A stretch of 64,000 bases of DNA from Pseudothioglobus sp905182815 (GTDB lineage: Bacteria > Pseudomonadota > Gammaproteobacteria > PS1 > Pseudothioglobaceae). Of this stretch, positions 9,801-18,695 are shown piece after piece; the first letter of the stretch is position 1, and every line of letters starts with the position of its first letter. The position numbers were made by a program, and so were the translations under genes. The notes beneath the pieces were generated by a model. The model was not told where the DNA came from and did not search any database. It saw nothing but the letters and a program-made list of their open reading frames with translations. The stretch is from positions 1,302,001 to 1,366,000 of the forward strand of contig NZ_CP159805.1 of assembly GCF_048087625.1 (NCBI RefSeq), in the 5' to 3' direction.

Positions 9801-11078
9801 ACGGTTTAATAAAACTGGATGCTGATGAACAACTCTTTCCAAAATATCCCAAACTTCAGGAATTTCACTTTCAACCATTTTTTTTGCAGCTTTTATAGTA
9901 GAAGCTAATCCATTTGCTTGAAGGCGATTATAAATAAAGGGCTTAAAAAGCTCTAATGCCATTTTTTTAGGCAATCCACACTGATGAAGCTTTAAATATG
10001 GCCCACAAACAATAACTGAACGCCCAGAATAGTCAACTCGTTTTCCAAGTAAGTTTTGACGGAATCGTCCTTGCTTACCTTTTATCATATCCGCAATTGA
10101 CTTAAGAGGGCGTCTATTATTGCCCATAACAGCACGTCCACGACGCCCATTATCAATTAGTGAGTCGACAGCTTCTTGAAGCATACGTTTTTCATTTCTA
10201 ACAATAATTTCTGGTGCATCAAGCTCTAATAACCTTCCAAGACGATTATTTCTATTAATTACTCGGCGATATAAGTCATTTAAATCAGATGTTGCAAACC
10301 GGCCTCCATCTAGAGGAACCAAAGGCCTTAAATCTGGCGGCAGAATAGGAAGCACATTTAAAACCATCCACTCAGGTTTATTTCCAGACTTTATTAATGA
10401 ATCAACTAGCTTAAGTCGTTTATTGATTTTCTTAAGTTTAGTTTGTGATTTAGTATTTAGAGCATCTTCTCTCAAATTTGCAGCTTCTTTTTCAAGTTGC
10501 ATCTCTGCAAGAACATCCTGCATAGCTTCTGCGCCCATCTTAGCAACAAACTCATCATCTCCATACTGGTCTAAAGCATCAAAATACATCTCTTCCGTAA
10601 GGAGTTGCTTTTTGATTAAAGGCGTACTACCAGGATCAGTAACTAAAAATGCTTCAAAATAAAGAACTCTTTCAATATCTTTTAAGGTCATATCCATAAG
10701 CAACCCTAATCTAGATGGGAGTGACTTCAAATACCAAATATGTGCTACAGGAGCAGCAAGCTCTATATGACCCATTCTTTCACGTCTTACTTTAGAAAGA
10801 GTAACTTCAACGCCACATTTTTCACAAACCACATTTCTAAATTTCATGCGCTTATATTTACCACATAAGCACTCAAAGTCTTTCATTGGGCCAAAAATCT
10901 TAGCACAAAATAACCCTTCTCTTTCAGGTTTGAAAGTTCTATAGTTAATAGTTTCAGGTTTTTTTACTTCACCAAATGACCATGAACGAATTTTCTCAGG
11001 AGAAGCTAAACCAACTCTTATTGCATCAAAATCTTGTTCTTTATTTTGCTGTTTTAAAATTTGTAATAAATCTTTCAA
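6897..11078 (-). CDS. rpoC: RNA polymerase beta' subunit
   Basis: Largest subunit of RNA polymerase, holding the catalytic magnesium. It is 1393 residues, near the E. coli length (1407). Visible landmarks in order: the N-terminal zinc-binding CLCGKYKRMKFRNVVCEKCG, the lid/rudder region RPLVPLDGGRFATSDLNDLY, RQNLLGKRVDYSGRSVI, the catalytic NADFDGDQM, the bridge-helix/trigger-loop region around MMADSGARGSPAQIRQLAGM and GEPGTQLTMRTFHIGG, and the second zinc site with CELSYGVCASCYGN. The C-terminus has the usual GITKASL and SFISAASFQETT motifs. It follows rpoB after 14 bp and is the last gene before a strong terminator. Confidence 0.98.
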   Translation of the reverse strand: MKDLLQILKQQNKEQDFDAIRVGLASPEKIRSWSFGEVKKPETINYRTFKPEREGLFCAKIFGPMKDFECLCGKYKRMKFRNVVCEKCGVEVTLSKVRRERMGHIELAAPVAHIWYLKSLPSRLGLLMDMTLKDIERVLYFEAFLVTDPGSTPLIKKQLLTEEMYFDALDQYGDDEFVAKMGAEAMQDVLAEMQLEKEAANLREDALNTKSQTKLKKINKRLKLVDSLIKSGNKPEWMVLNVLPILPPDLRPLVPLDGGRFATSDLNDLYRRVINRNNRLGRLLELDAPEIIVRNEKRMLQEAVDSLIDNGRRGRAVMGNNRRPLKSIADMIKGKQGRFRQNLLGKRVDYSGRSVIVCGPYLKLHQCGLPKKMALELFKPFIYNRLQANGLASTIKAAKKMVESEIPEVWDILERVVHQHPVLLNRAPTLHRLGIQAFEPLLIEGKAIQLHPLVCTAFNADFDGDQMAVHVPLSEEAQLEARTLMLASNNILHLASGDPIIIPSQDVILGLYYMTREMVNQQGEGMIFANTNEAHSAYDAKLVSLHAKIKLRVHDYEKAESGFKSTNTRIVDTTIGRAIFSRILPKGLSFDLINEALTKKVVSNLIHVCYRSQELKETVIFADQMMYMGFEYSTKSGISFCSNDMIIPSEKADMIEKASAQVKDVQQQFASGVVTNGERYNKVIDIWSRTSEEVAKAMMDKVGYEDITDAEGNIEKKPSFNSIYMMADSGARGSPAQIRQLAGMRGLMAKPDGSIIETPITSNFREGLNNMQYFISTHGARKGLADTALKTANSGYLTRRLVDVGQDLVVTEEDCGTKNGLVMKSVIDGGNVVQTLGTAVLGRVVSDDILLPNTKDVFLEKDHLITLDNSDKINELGIEFIKVRSAITCELSYGVCASCYGNDMARGHKIGVGEAVGVIAAQSIGEPGTQLTMRTFHIGGAASSSTAVNSININTDGIVHFENMKSIKNANGDFVVVSRSSEASIRNELGQVKERYKLPYGAIVHFKDGGKVKAKDKIADWDPHTHPIIAENSGRVSFIDFVEGLTVVKNSDPLTGLIFFEIIEEAERTSAAKDMKPMLQLVDKKDKKSILSTHYLPSGVKINLEDGQLITAGEILAKIPKAVSKTSDITGGLPRVADLFEARKAKDHAILAETLGVISFGSPTKSKVRMLITGPEGEVTEMMIHHWRSINVFDGETVEKGDVISDGPYNPHDILRLLGVEALANYMVREVQNVYRLQGVKISDKHIEVVVKQMLRKVEIIDNGDSHYVNGETAEFVHVVEKNKQLKAQKKDEIVFQRLLMGITKASLSTESFISAASFQETTRVLTEASITGRVDDLRGLKENVIVGRLIPAGTGFKHHQEKRRKRIDASFMQTNEAEQELSTQLSEVEAEE

Positions 11079-11092
11079 GTGATTCTCCTAAT

Positions 11093-14000
11093 TTAATGTT
11101 GTTCAAGTTCAGTATCAATACCTAGAGATCGAATTTCTTTTACAAGAACATTAAACGACTCTGGCATTACTGACTCAGTACGATTTTCACCATCTACTAT
11201 ATTTTTATACATTTTTGCCCTTCCAGTAACATCATCAGACTTAACCGTTAACATTTCTCGAAGAGTATATGCTGCGCCATATGCTTCTAACGCCCAAACT
11301 TCCATTTCACCAAACCTTTGACCACCAAATTGAGCTTTACCGCTAAGTGGTTGTTGAGTAACTAAAGAGTATGGACCTGTTGAGCGAGCATGCATCTTAT
11401 CGTCAACTAAGTGGTTAAGCTTAAGCATGTGCATATAACCAACCGTTATATCACGGTCAAATGAATCACCAGTTCGTCCATCAAATAATTGAATTTGACC
11501 ACTTTCTGGTAAATCAGCCATCTTAAGTAAAGATTTAATATCCTCTTCTTTAATTCCATCAAATACTGGGGTTGCCATTGGGACGCCAGATCGTAAATTA
11601 TTAGCTAACTCAAGTATCTCATCATCACTAAATGACTTTAAATCTTCAGTTTTTCCATAACTATTGTAAATAGAATCTAGCATTGAGCGGATTTGCTTAA
11701 TTGTATCTTTACGATGCTCATCTAGCAAATTACCAATCTTATAACCTAGGCCTTTAGCAGCCCAACCTAAGTGAACCTCAAGTACCTGACCAACATTCAT
11801 ACGTGACGGAACACCAAGTGGATTAAGGACAACATCTACTGGAGTACCATCTGCCAAATGGGGCATATCTTCAACTGGGGATACACGCGAGATGACACCT
11901 TTGTTTCCATGTCGTCCAGCCATCTTGTCACCAACCTGAAGTGTTTTACGTGTTGCCACATAAACCTTGACCATCTTCTGAACGCCTGGAGGTAATTCCG
12001 CACCTTCTTTAATTTTTGCACTCTCTTGCTCATAAAAAAGTTCAAACTCCTCTTGTTTAGCTTTTGACTGTTTAACAAGTGAGGCTACTTCTTTATTTAC
12101 AGCTGCATCTTTAACTTTTAATTTTGCTAATTCACTATTTTCTAGAGACTTTAAATCCTTAGAGGCTAGTTTATCTCCACTCTTAATATTACCAATATTA
12201 CTAGTTGAGAGGTTTCCAGAGAGTTTTAAACGAATTCGGCGAAAGATGTCCCCGTCAATTATTCCAAATTCATCATCAATATCTTTTTTAATAGTCTCTA
12301 AACGTTCTTCATCAATAACCAGTGCACGAGAATCTTTTGCCACTCGATCTTTAGTAAATATCTGAACATCAATGACAACACCAGATTTTGAGGCTCCCAT
12401 TCTTAAAGAGGTATCTTTAACATTGTTAGCTTTTTCTCCAAAGATAGCACGCAATAATTTCTCTTCTGGAGAAAGAACTGTTTCGCTTTTAGGGGTTACC
12501 TTTCCAACAAGAATATCGCCGCCTTTTACTCGAGCACCAACATATACAATACCGACATCATCAAGTTTTGATAGTGCAGACTCACTTACATTAGGTATAT
12601 CTGCAGTAACTTCTTCAGCGCCAAGTTTTGTATCTCTAGCATAAGCAGTCAATTCTTCAATATGAATTGAAGTATAGCGGTCTTCCTGGACTACTTTTTC
12701 TGATATGAGTATTGAATCTTCAAAGTTATATCCATTCCAAGGCATAAAGGCAATCATCATATTTTGACCTAATGCTAACTCACCTAAGTCAGTTGATGGG
12801 CCATCTGCCAAGACATCGCCAGCAACAACCTTATCACCTGGCTGAACAAGTGGTTTTTGATTAATACAAGTATTTTGATTTGAACGAGAATATTTCACTA
12901 AACTATAAATATCAACACCAAGCTCTCCAGCCTTTGCTTGCTTAGCGTCGACACGAATTACGATTCTTGAAGCATCTACTGTTTCAACAACTCCATCATG
13001 ATTTGCAACAACACAGACACGTGAATCAGTTGCAACAACTCGCTCAATCCCAGTTCCAACAAGTGGCTTTTCAGCTCTAAGCACAGGTACTGCTTGACGC
13101 TGCATATTTGATCCCATTAATGCGCGGTTAGCATCATCATGTTCTAGAAAAGGTATAAGTGATGCAGCTACAGATGATATTTGTTTTGAGTCAATATCAA
13201 TAAGTGTTACTTCTGACTTACCTACAAGGACAAATTCATTTTTATGGCGTCCTGAAACAAGGTCTTCTACCAAATAACCCTTGCTATCTACTTTAGAGTT
13301 TGCTTGAGCAATAGTGTGTTCAATCTCATCAATTGCTGACACGTACACAATTTCTTTAGTGACTTGTCCTTTCTTAACTATTTGATAAGGAGTCTCTAAA
13401 AAACCATAATCATTCGTTCTTGCATAAACTGCTAAAGTATTAATTAATCCAATATTCGGACCTTCAGGTGTTTCAATTGGACACAATCGACCATAATGAG
13501 ATGGATGAACATCACGAACTTCAAAGCCAGCACGTTCTCTTGTCAAGCCACCAGGCCCTAGTGCTGATATGCGTCGCTTATGAGTCACTCCAGACAATGG
13601 ATTAACTTGATCCATAAATTGAGATAACTGTGAGGAGCCAAAAAACTCCCTCACTGCCGCCGAAACCGGCTTAGAGTTAATAAGATCTTGCGGAGTTAGC
13701 TCGTCTGTTTCTGCAAGGTTCAATCCTTCTTTCACAGCTTTTTCTACACGAATTAGGCCGATTCTAAATTGGTTTTCAATCATTTCACCAATAGCTCTTA
13801 CTCTTCTATTGGCTAGCGTATCGACATCATCTACTACATCATGTCCATTTTTAATAGCAATTAACTGTTTAATTACATTAATAATATCATCATGAGTTAG
13901 CACATGCTCACCAGTCTCACTAGCAACACCTAACCTTCTATTTAGCTTCATTCGACCAACACGAGAAAGGTCATAACGATCATTATTAAAAAACAGATTA

Positions 14001-15175
14001 GAAAAAAGTGTGTTAACTGCGTCTTCAGTAGCAGGCTCACCCGGTCTCATTACATGGTAGATTGACATGCGAGCTTCAATTTCTGTTTGCAACTCATCTA
14101 GACGTAAAGTGTCAGAAATATAGATACCATTTTCAGCATCATTAAGATAGATAATATTGATCTTCTTAATCTTAGTCGCAGTTAATACCTCTATAGATTC
14201 TTCAGTTATTAATGAGTTTGCAGCTAATAAGATTTCACCAGTATCAGTATCAACTATATCTGCAGAAATGACTTTTCCAATAAGATATTCAAGTGGAGCA
14301 TTAATTGAGTCTACTTTTGCGTCCTGAAGAATTTTTGCGTGCTTAGCAGTAATTCGACGCCCTTGTTCAACAACAACATCCTTTCCAACCTTAATATCAA
14401 ACTCTGCAATAATTCCTTTCAAACGTTCAGGTTTAATGACTAGATCACACGATTTAGATTTTAATTTAACAACAATATGATCAAAGAAAGTATCAATAAT
14501 GTCATTTGTTGACTGTCCCATAGCTCTTAGCAAGGTAGTCACAGGTAATTTTCTTCTTCTATCTATTCTAACAAACAAGTGCTCGTGATGATCAAACTCA
14601 AAGTCTAACCATGAGCCACGGTAAGGAATAATACGTGATGAGAATAATATTTTCCCAGAAGAGTGAGTTTTCCCCTTATCATGCTCAAAAATAACTCCTG
14701 GAGAACGATGAAGCTGAGAAACCACAACACGCTCAGTTCCATTAATTACAAAGGTTCCAGTATCAGTCATCAATGGAAGTTGCCCTAAATAGACACTTTC
14801 TTCGATAATTTGCTTAACGCGACGCTTCTTCTTTAAATTAGAACCATTTTTGTCAAAAAGGACCAAGTTAAGTTTAACTTGCAGGGTTGCGGCATACGTT
14901 ACTCCACGAAGCTTACATTCTTTAACATTATACTTAGGCTCTTGAAGCTCATAATCCAAATATTCAATTTCGGCATAACCATTTAAGGCTGTAATTGGAA
15001 ATACAGATTGAAAAACAGAGTGAAGACCAATATTTTCCTTTTCAGTAGCCCCTTTTTGAATAAAGCTATTAAATGAATTAATCTGGATAGATAATAAATC
15101 TGGCTCTTTGAGAATAGACTCTCTTGTTCCAAAATTATTTCTGATACGTTTTTTTTCTGTAAATGAATAAGTCAT
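11093..15175 (-). CDS. rpoB: RNA polymerase beta subunit
   Basis: Second-largest RNA polymerase subunit; 1360 residues versus 1342 in E. coli. The rifampicin region reads GSSQLSQFMDQVNPLSGVTH then KRRISALGPGGLTRERAG, identical to the sensitive wild type at the common resistance positions (Ser512, Asp516, His526, Ser531 in E. coli numbering). Other landmarks are RPGEPATEDA, HPSHYGRLCPIETPEGPNIG, NMQRQAVP, GQNMMIAFMPWNGYNFEDSI, KMAGRHGNKGVIS and the C-terminal SFNVLVKEIRSLGID. It is preceded by an attenuator-like hairpin after rplL and followed by rpoC after 14 bp. Expression therefore probably depends on readthrough from the L10-L12 operon. Confidence 0.98.
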   Translation of the reverse strand: MTYSFTEKKRIRNNFGTRESILKEPDLLSIQINSFNSFIQKGATEKENIGLHSVFQSVFPITALNGYAEIEYLDYELQEPKYNVKECKLRGVTYAATLQVKLNLVLFDKNGSNLKKKRRVKQIIEESVYLGQLPLMTDTGTFVINGTERVVVSQLHRSPGVIFEHDKGKTHSSGKILFSSRIIPYRGSWLDFEFDHHEHLFVRIDRRRKLPVTTLLRAMGQSTNDIIDTFFDHIVVKLKSKSCDLVIKPERLKGIIAEFDIKVGKDVVVEQGRRITAKHAKILQDAKVDSINAPLEYLIGKVISADIVDTDTGEILLAANSLITEESIEVLTATKIKKINIIYLNDAENGIYISDTLRLDELQTEIEARMSIYHVMRPGEPATEDAVNTLFSNLFFNNDRYDLSRVGRMKLNRRLGVASETGEHVLTHDDIINVIKQLIAIKNGHDVVDDVDTLANRRVRAIGEMIENQFRIGLIRVEKAVKEGLNLAETDELTPQDLINSKPVSAAVREFFGSSQLSQFMDQVNPLSGVTHKRRISALGPGGLTRERAGFEVRDVHPSHYGRLCPIETPEGPNIGLINTLAVYARTNDYGFLETPYQIVKKGQVTKEIVYVSAIDEIEHTIAQANSKVDSKGYLVEDLVSGRHKNEFVLVGKSEVTLIDIDSKQISSVAASLIPFLEHDDANRALMGSNMQRQAVPVLRAEKPLVGTGIERVVATDSRVCVVANHDGVVETVDASRIVIRVDAKQAKAGELGVDIYSLVKYSRSNQNTCINQKPLVQPGDKVVAGDVLADGPSTDLGELALGQNMMIAFMPWNGYNFEDSILISEKVVQEDRYTSIHIEELTAYARDTKLGAEEVTADIPNVSESALSKLDDVGIVYVGARVKGGDILVGKVTPKSETVLSPEEKLLRAIFGEKANNVKDTSLRMGASKSGVVIDVQIFTKDRVAKDSRALVIDEERLETIKKDIDDEFGIIDGDIFRRIRLKLSGNLSTSNIGNIKSGDKLASKDLKSLENSELAKLKVKDAAVNKEVASLVKQSKAKQEEFELFYEQESAKIKEGAELPPGVQKMVKVYVATRKTLQVGDKMAGRHGNKGVISRVSPVEDMPHLADGTPVDVVLNPLGVPSRMNVGQVLEVHLGWAAKGLGYKIGNLLDEHRKDTIKQIRSMLDSIYNSYGKTEDLKSFSDDEILELANNLRSGVPMATPVFDGIKEEDIKSLLKMADLPESGQIQLFDGRTGDSFDRDITVGYMHMLKLNHLVDDKMHARSTGPYSLVTQQPLSGKAQFGGQRFGEMEVWALEAYGAAYTLREMLTVKSDDVTGRAKMYKNIVDGENRTESVMPESFNVLVKEIRSLGIDTELEQH

Positions 15176-15221
15176 GGATGCCTCGCAATAATCAATAAAT
15201 GGTTTTCAAAATTACTTCTAA

Positions 15222-15253
15222 AAAAGCACCAAAATCCCCTGTGGGGATTTTGG
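15222..15253 (-). terminator. Attenuator hairpin between rplL and rpoB
   Basis: A perfect 11-bp stem (CCAAAATCCCC / GGGGATTTTGG, 15229-15239 with 15243-15253) encloses a 3-nt loop. On the minus strand it is followed by TGCTTTTTT. Its position between rplL and rpoB matches the partial terminator known at this place in E. coli, which lowers rpoBC relative to ribosomal protein transcription. Confidence 0.85.
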
Positions 15254-15271
15254 TTTGTAGCATTGAACAAA

Positions 15272-15652
15272 TTACTTAAGTTCTACGCTAGCGCCAGCTT
15301 CTTCAAGCTGCTTTTGAATATCATCAGCTTCCGCTTTTGATGCGCCTTCTTTAACTGCTGCAGGTGCACTTTCAACAAGATCTTTAGCCTCTTTAAGACC
15401 CAATCCTGTAATAGTACGAACAGCCTTAATAACTGCAACTTTCTTTTCACCAAAACTTGTTAACATTACATTAAACTCAGTCTTCTCTTCAACCGCTGCA
15501 CCAGCATCCGCTGCTGCTGCTACTGGGGCCGCTGCAACTGCTGCTGCAGAAACTCCAAACTTCTCTTCCATTGCTGATACTAGTTCAACAACATCCATTA
15601 CAGACATATCTGAAATTGCACCTAAAATATCTTCATTGCTTAATTTCGCCAT
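15272..15652 (-). CDS. rplL: Ribosomal protein L7/L12
   Basis: Acidic stalk protein of the large ribosomal subunit that recruits translation factors. The 126 residues show the N-terminal dimerisation domain (NEDILGAISDMSVMDVVELV), an Ala-rich hinge at about residues 35-55, and the globular C-terminal domain with EKTEFNV, KKVAVIKAVR, GLGLKEAKDLVESAP and the final EEAGASVELK. It follows rplJ after 24 bp in the same operon. It is closely similar to other gammaproteobacterial L12 proteins. Confidence 0.97.
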   Translation of the reverse strand: MAKLSNEDILGAISDMSVMDVVELVSAMEEKFGVSAAAVAAAPVAAAADAGAAVEEKTEFNVMLTSFGEKKVAVIKAVRTITGLGLKEAKDLVESAPAAVKEGASKAEADDIQKQLEEAGASVELK

Positions 15653-15676
15653 GATATTTACTCCTCTATATAATTA

Positions 15677-16198
15677 TTATTGTTTTTGATCACGAATAGC
15701 TGCTACAACACGAGTTAACTTAGTTGGAACTTCGTTTAAAGTTCTAACTAACTTCTCAGTTGGTGCAAGCATCAACGCCATCAACATACTGATTGCTTGA
15801 TCTTTAGTTGGTAAGCTCGCGATTCTTTTTAGTTGATCTGCATCAATAAATTCACCGGATACCCCCAAACCTTTAACAACTAATGCTTCATTATCTTTAA
15901 TGAAGTCACGAAAAACACGAGCTACAGCGCCCGGATCTTCTTGGGAAAAACCCAAGATAACCGGTCCACTTAAGACTGGAGTAATACACTCACATCCTGT
16001 CTCAGCTAATGCTCTCTTTGCAAGCGTATTTTTTACAACACGCAAAGAAACTTCTGCGTCCATAGCAGCATTCCGCAAATTAGTCATTTGTCCAACATTC
16101 AATCCACGATACTCAGCAACACCAACAGACACAGCACCATTAGCTACTGCATTTACCTGTTCGACGACTGCTTTTTTTGCTTCAAGACTTAGAGCCAT
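15677..16198 (-). CDS. rplJ: Ribosomal protein L10
   Basis: Stalk base protein that anchors L7/L12 dimers on 23S rRNA; 173 residues. The N-terminus ALSLEAKKAVVEQVN and the segment VGVAEYRGLNVGQMTNLR are typical. A strong ribosome-binding site (CAGGAGAGA, seen as the complement just right of 16198) precedes the ATG. The 220-bp leader upstream resembles the autoregulatory L10 leader. It forms an operon with rplL and, by readthrough, rpoBC. Confidence 0.97.
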   Translation of the reverse strand: MALSLEAKKAVVEQVNAVANGAVSVGVAEYRGLNVGQMTNLRNAAMDAEVSLRVVKNTLAKRALAETGCECITPVLSGPVILGFSQEDPGAVARVFRDFIKDNEALVVKGLGVSGEFIDADQLKRIASLPTKDQAISMLMALMLAPTEKLVRTLNEVPTKLTRVVAAIRDQKQ

Positions 16199-16385
16199 AA
16201 TCTCTCCTGAACAATTAAAAAATGAAAGCTATAAAATTATAACTTTCGCCACAAGGTATTTCCATACCCTCTACATAGGCAAATTGAAGGATCAATTTAT
16301 TAAGCAACAAGTCATAATCAACCTGTCACACCTATGGTCTTTGAGGCAGAACAAGTCACCTTGTCGCCCAAAGAATTTTTTAGCT
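16199..16385 (-). promoter_or_regulatory. Putative L10(L12) autoregulatory leader
   Basis: This non-coding stretch between rplA and rplJ is long for a compact genome and lies where gammaproteobacteria carry the L10 leader bound by the L10-L12 complex. On the minus strand a hairpin can form at 16345-16368 (GCGACAAG gtga CTTGTTCTGC), with further potential pairing nearby. The identity is inferred from position and structure potential. I did not fit the full covariance model. Confidence 0.6.
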
Positions 16386-16419
16386 GATAATTATTTAATT
16401 AACAGCTGTTTAAATCTAC

Positions 16420-17115
16420 TTAAATATCTACACTTGCACCATCAACACTAAGGCCTGGACCCATAGTTGATGAAACGCTTACTTTTTTGATATAAATACC
16501 TTTCGTTGAACTTGGTTTAGCTTTCTTAATCGCATCAATAAGTGCAACAATATTCTCTTCCAACGCTTTTACGTCAAAAGAAGCTTTTCCAATACCAGCA
16601 TGAACAATTCCAGCTTTATCAGCACGGTAACGAACTTGGCCCGCTTTTGCATTTTTAACTGCAGTAGCAACGTCAGGTGTTACGGTTCCAACTTTAGGAT
16701 TTGGCATCAATCCACGAGGCCCAAGAACTTGACCTAATCTACCAACAACGCCCATTGCGTCGGGAGATGCAATAACAACATCGTAATTTAAATCTCCATC
16801 TTGCATGCTTTTCATTAGATCATCCATACCAACAATATCTGCGCCTGCATCAGTTGCTTTTTGAACATTATCACCCTGAGTAAAAACTGCAACACGAACA
16901 ACTTTTCCAGTTCCATTAGGAAGGACAACTGCCCCACGAACATTTTGATCTGATTTCTTTGTATCAATACCTAGGTTAATACTTACATCAACCGACTCAT
17001 CGAACTTGGCTGACGCACAATCCTTTACTAATGCTAGAGCCTCAGTAATTGCATATTTAGAACCCTCTTTAATTTTTAAAGCGCTTACTTTTTGATTTTT
17101 TGATAAATTAGCCAT
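16420..17115 (-). CDS. rplA: Ribosomal protein L1
   Basis: L1 stalk protein of the large subunit, involved in release of deacylated tRNA from the E site; in many bacteria it also represses the rplKA mRNA. The 231 residues include FDESVDVSINLGIDTKKSDQ, VRGAVVLPNGTGK, LGPRGLMPNPKVGTVT and the C-terminal KGIYIKKVSVSSTMGPGL. It starts 2 bp after the rplK stop, so translation is probably coupled. Confidence 0.97.
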   Translation of the reverse strand: MANLSKNQKVSALKIKEGSKYAITEALALVKDCASAKFDESVDVSINLGIDTKKSDQNVRGAVVLPNGTGKVVRVAVFTQGDNVQKATDAGADIVGMDDLMKSMQDGDLNYDVVIASPDAMGVVGRLGQVLGPRGLMPNPKVGTVTPDVATAVKNAKAGQVRYRADKAGIVHAGIGKASFDVKALEENIVALIDAIKKAKPSSTKGIYIKKVSVSSTMGPGLSVDGASVDI

Positions 17116-17117
17116 CT

Positions 17118-17546
17118 TTAACCCTCCACCACAATGCCCATTGAGCGAGCAGTACCCGCTACAATTTGAACTGCTGCATCTAAATCATTTGCGTTTAAGT
17201 CTTTCATTTTTATATTCGCGACTTCTTCTAATTGAGCACGAGTTACTTTACCAACCTTATTAAGATGTGGCTCACCACTTCCTTTTTCAATACCTGTCAC
17301 TTTAAGAAGTAAAACTGCAGCTGGCGGTGTTTTAGTAACAAATGTAAAACTACGATCACTATAAACAGTAATAATTACTGGAACGGGCATACCCTTGTCA
17401 AGCTCTTGTGTTTGAGCATTGAATGCTTTACAAAAATCCATAATATTTACACCATGCTGACCCAATGCTGGACCAACTGGTGGCGAAGGATTTGCTTCTG
17501 CTGCAGGAACCTGCAACTTAATATATGACTCAATTTTTTTTGCCAT
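17118..17546 (-). CDS. rplK: Ribosomal protein L11
   Basis: Large-subunit protein of the GTPase-associated centre, also needed for RelA sensing of uncharged tRNA. The 142 residues have the canonical start KIESYIKLQVPAAEANPSPP then VGPALGQHGVNIMDFCKAFN, and the C-terminal GTARSMGIVVEG. The spacing of rplK and rplA is the usual one. The 67-bp gap to nusG shows no obvious terminator. Confidence 0.98.
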   Translation of the reverse strand: MAKKIESYIKLQVPAAEANPSPPVGPALGQHGVNIMDFCKAFNAQTQELDKGMPVPVIITVYSDRSFTFVTKTPPAAVLLLKVTGIEKGSGEPHLNKVGKVTRAQLEEVANIKMKDLNANDLDAAVQIVAGTARSMGIVVEG

Positions 17547-17613
17547 TTTTATCTCCTATGGGTTCAATCGCTTTTAAGCTCCCCGTTAACATTTTCAGTC
17601 GCTTGCGACTGAC

Positions 17614-18147
17614 TTATGTTTTCTCTACTTGAGAAAACTCTAATTCAACTGCAGTAGTTCGTCCAAAAATTAAGACCTCCACTGTCAGCAAACTCTTTTC
17701 ATAATTAACACTTTCAACAGTTCCATTAAATTCATTAAATGGACCATCAATAACCAAAACTTCTTCGCCTGGTTGAAATGCAACCTTAGGCTTAGGTTTA
17801 TCAGCACCTTCTTGAACGCGTGCAAAAATTCTATCTACTTCTCTCTGAGTAATTGGAGAAGGCTTTCCAGATGACCCACCTATAAACCCTATAACGTTAT
17901 TAGTATTTTTAACTAGTAACCAGCTAGGCTCAGTGAGCTCCATCTTAATCAGCATATAGCCTGGGAAGAATTTACGCTCAGTTTCTTTTTTCTTTCCAGC
18001 TTTTAGCTCAACTACTTGCTCAGTTGGAATAAGAATCTCATCAACTAAATCTTCAATACCTTCTCTAGTCACAGCTTCTTCAATAGCTATTTTAACTTTC
18101 GCTTCATAGCCGCTTCTAGCATGGATTACAAACCAATTCTTAGACAT
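17614..18147 (-). CDS. nusG: Transcription antitermination/termination factor NusG
   Basis: Binds RNA polymerase to raise processivity and links it to Rho or to ribosomal S10. The 177 residues have the NGN domain (WFVIHARSGYEAKVKIAIEE, then FFPGYMLIKMEL) and the C-terminal KOW domain (FQPGEEVLVIDGPFNEFNG, then FGRTTAVELEFSQVEKT). It lies 13 bp downstream of secE in the conserved secE-nusG pair. Confidence 0.98.
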   Translation of the reverse strand: MSKNWFVIHARSGYEAKVKIAIEEAVTREGIEDLVDEILIPTEQVVELKAGKKKETERKFFPGYMLIKMELTEPSWLLVKNTNNVIGFIGGSSGKPSPITQREVDRIFARVQEGADKPKPKVAFQPGEEVLVIDGPFNEFNGTVESVNYEKSLLTVEVLIFGRTTAVELEFSQVEKT

Positions 18148-18160
18148 AATAATCCTTTAC

Positions 18161-18544
18161 TTAAAAAATATTAATTGACGAAATTGATTGAACACCCCAA
18201 GTAAAGAATGCATCAATAATCCAAAGGAAAATTGCAACTATAACTACTGCAACCATAATGATTCCAGTTGTTTTTATTGTTTCTGGACGAGTTGGCCAAA
18301 CAACCTTTCGTAATTCAATTCGTGTTTCTTTCAAAAAATGAACAAATCGATCACCTTGATCAGATTTAACAAAAACAGTTACCGCTAGAGCAAAAACTAC
18401 AAGCGTCACTAAAACTTTTGTAAGCGCATTAAATCCTAAAGGATTGACATAATATAAAGCAAGTCCAGCAACTACAATTAAAATTGCTAAGATAGTTTTC
18501 CACTGATCAGAACCACTCTTTAAATTTTCTATTTGTTTAGCCAC
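18161..18544 (-). CDS. secE: Preprotein translocase subunit SecE
   Basis: Inner-membrane subunit of the SecYEG translocon. The 127 residues carry three hydrophobic segments (about 17-39, 41-62 and 91-116), like the long enterobacterial SecE rather than the single-helix form. The conserved cytoplasmic amphipathic stretch FLKETRIELRKVVWPTRPET precedes the third helix. It sits between tRNA-Trp and nusG. Confidence 0.95.
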   Translation of the reverse strand: MAKQIENLKSGSDQWKTILAILIVVAGLALYYVNPLGFNALTKVLVTLVVFALAVTVFVKSDQGDRFVHFLKETRIELRKVVWPTRPETIKTTGIIMVAVVIVAIFLWIIDAFFTWGVQSISSINIF

Positions 18545-18559
18545 ACATATCCTTTAATT

Positions 18560-18635
18560 TGGCAGGCAAGGAGGGACTCGAACCCCCAACCAATGGTTTT
18601 GGAGACCACTACTCTACCAATTGAGCCACTTGCCT
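18560..18635 (-). tRNA. tRNA-Trp (CCA anticodon)
   Basis: A 76-nt cloverleaf with acceptor AGGCAAG/CTTGCCT, T-arm GGGGGTTCGAGTCCCTC and anticodon loop CTCCAAA, giving anticodon CCA. The terminal CCA is encoded. It lies between tuf and secE and is probably cotranscribed with secE-nusG from the promoter just upstream. Confidence 0.96.
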
Positions 18636-18647
18636 AAATATCAAACC

Positions 18648-18676
18648 CTATAAAAGTGGCTACTCATAAAAAGCAA
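18648..18676 (-). promoter_or_regulatory. Putative sigma70 promoter for tRNA-Trp-secE-nusG
   Basis: On the minus strand, TTGCTT (18671-18676) and TTATAG (18648-18653) are separated by exactly 17 bp. They end 12 nt before the tRNA-Trp 5' end, in the short tuf/tRNA spacer. Confidence 0.6.
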
Positions 18677-18695
18677 CCACCTACTAATCTATCTT

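Noticed and set aside
15900..16451. 183-residue plus-strand ORF over rplJ and its leader
   Set aside because: It is antisense to rplJ and the L10 leader, with low-complexity translation and no family resemblance.
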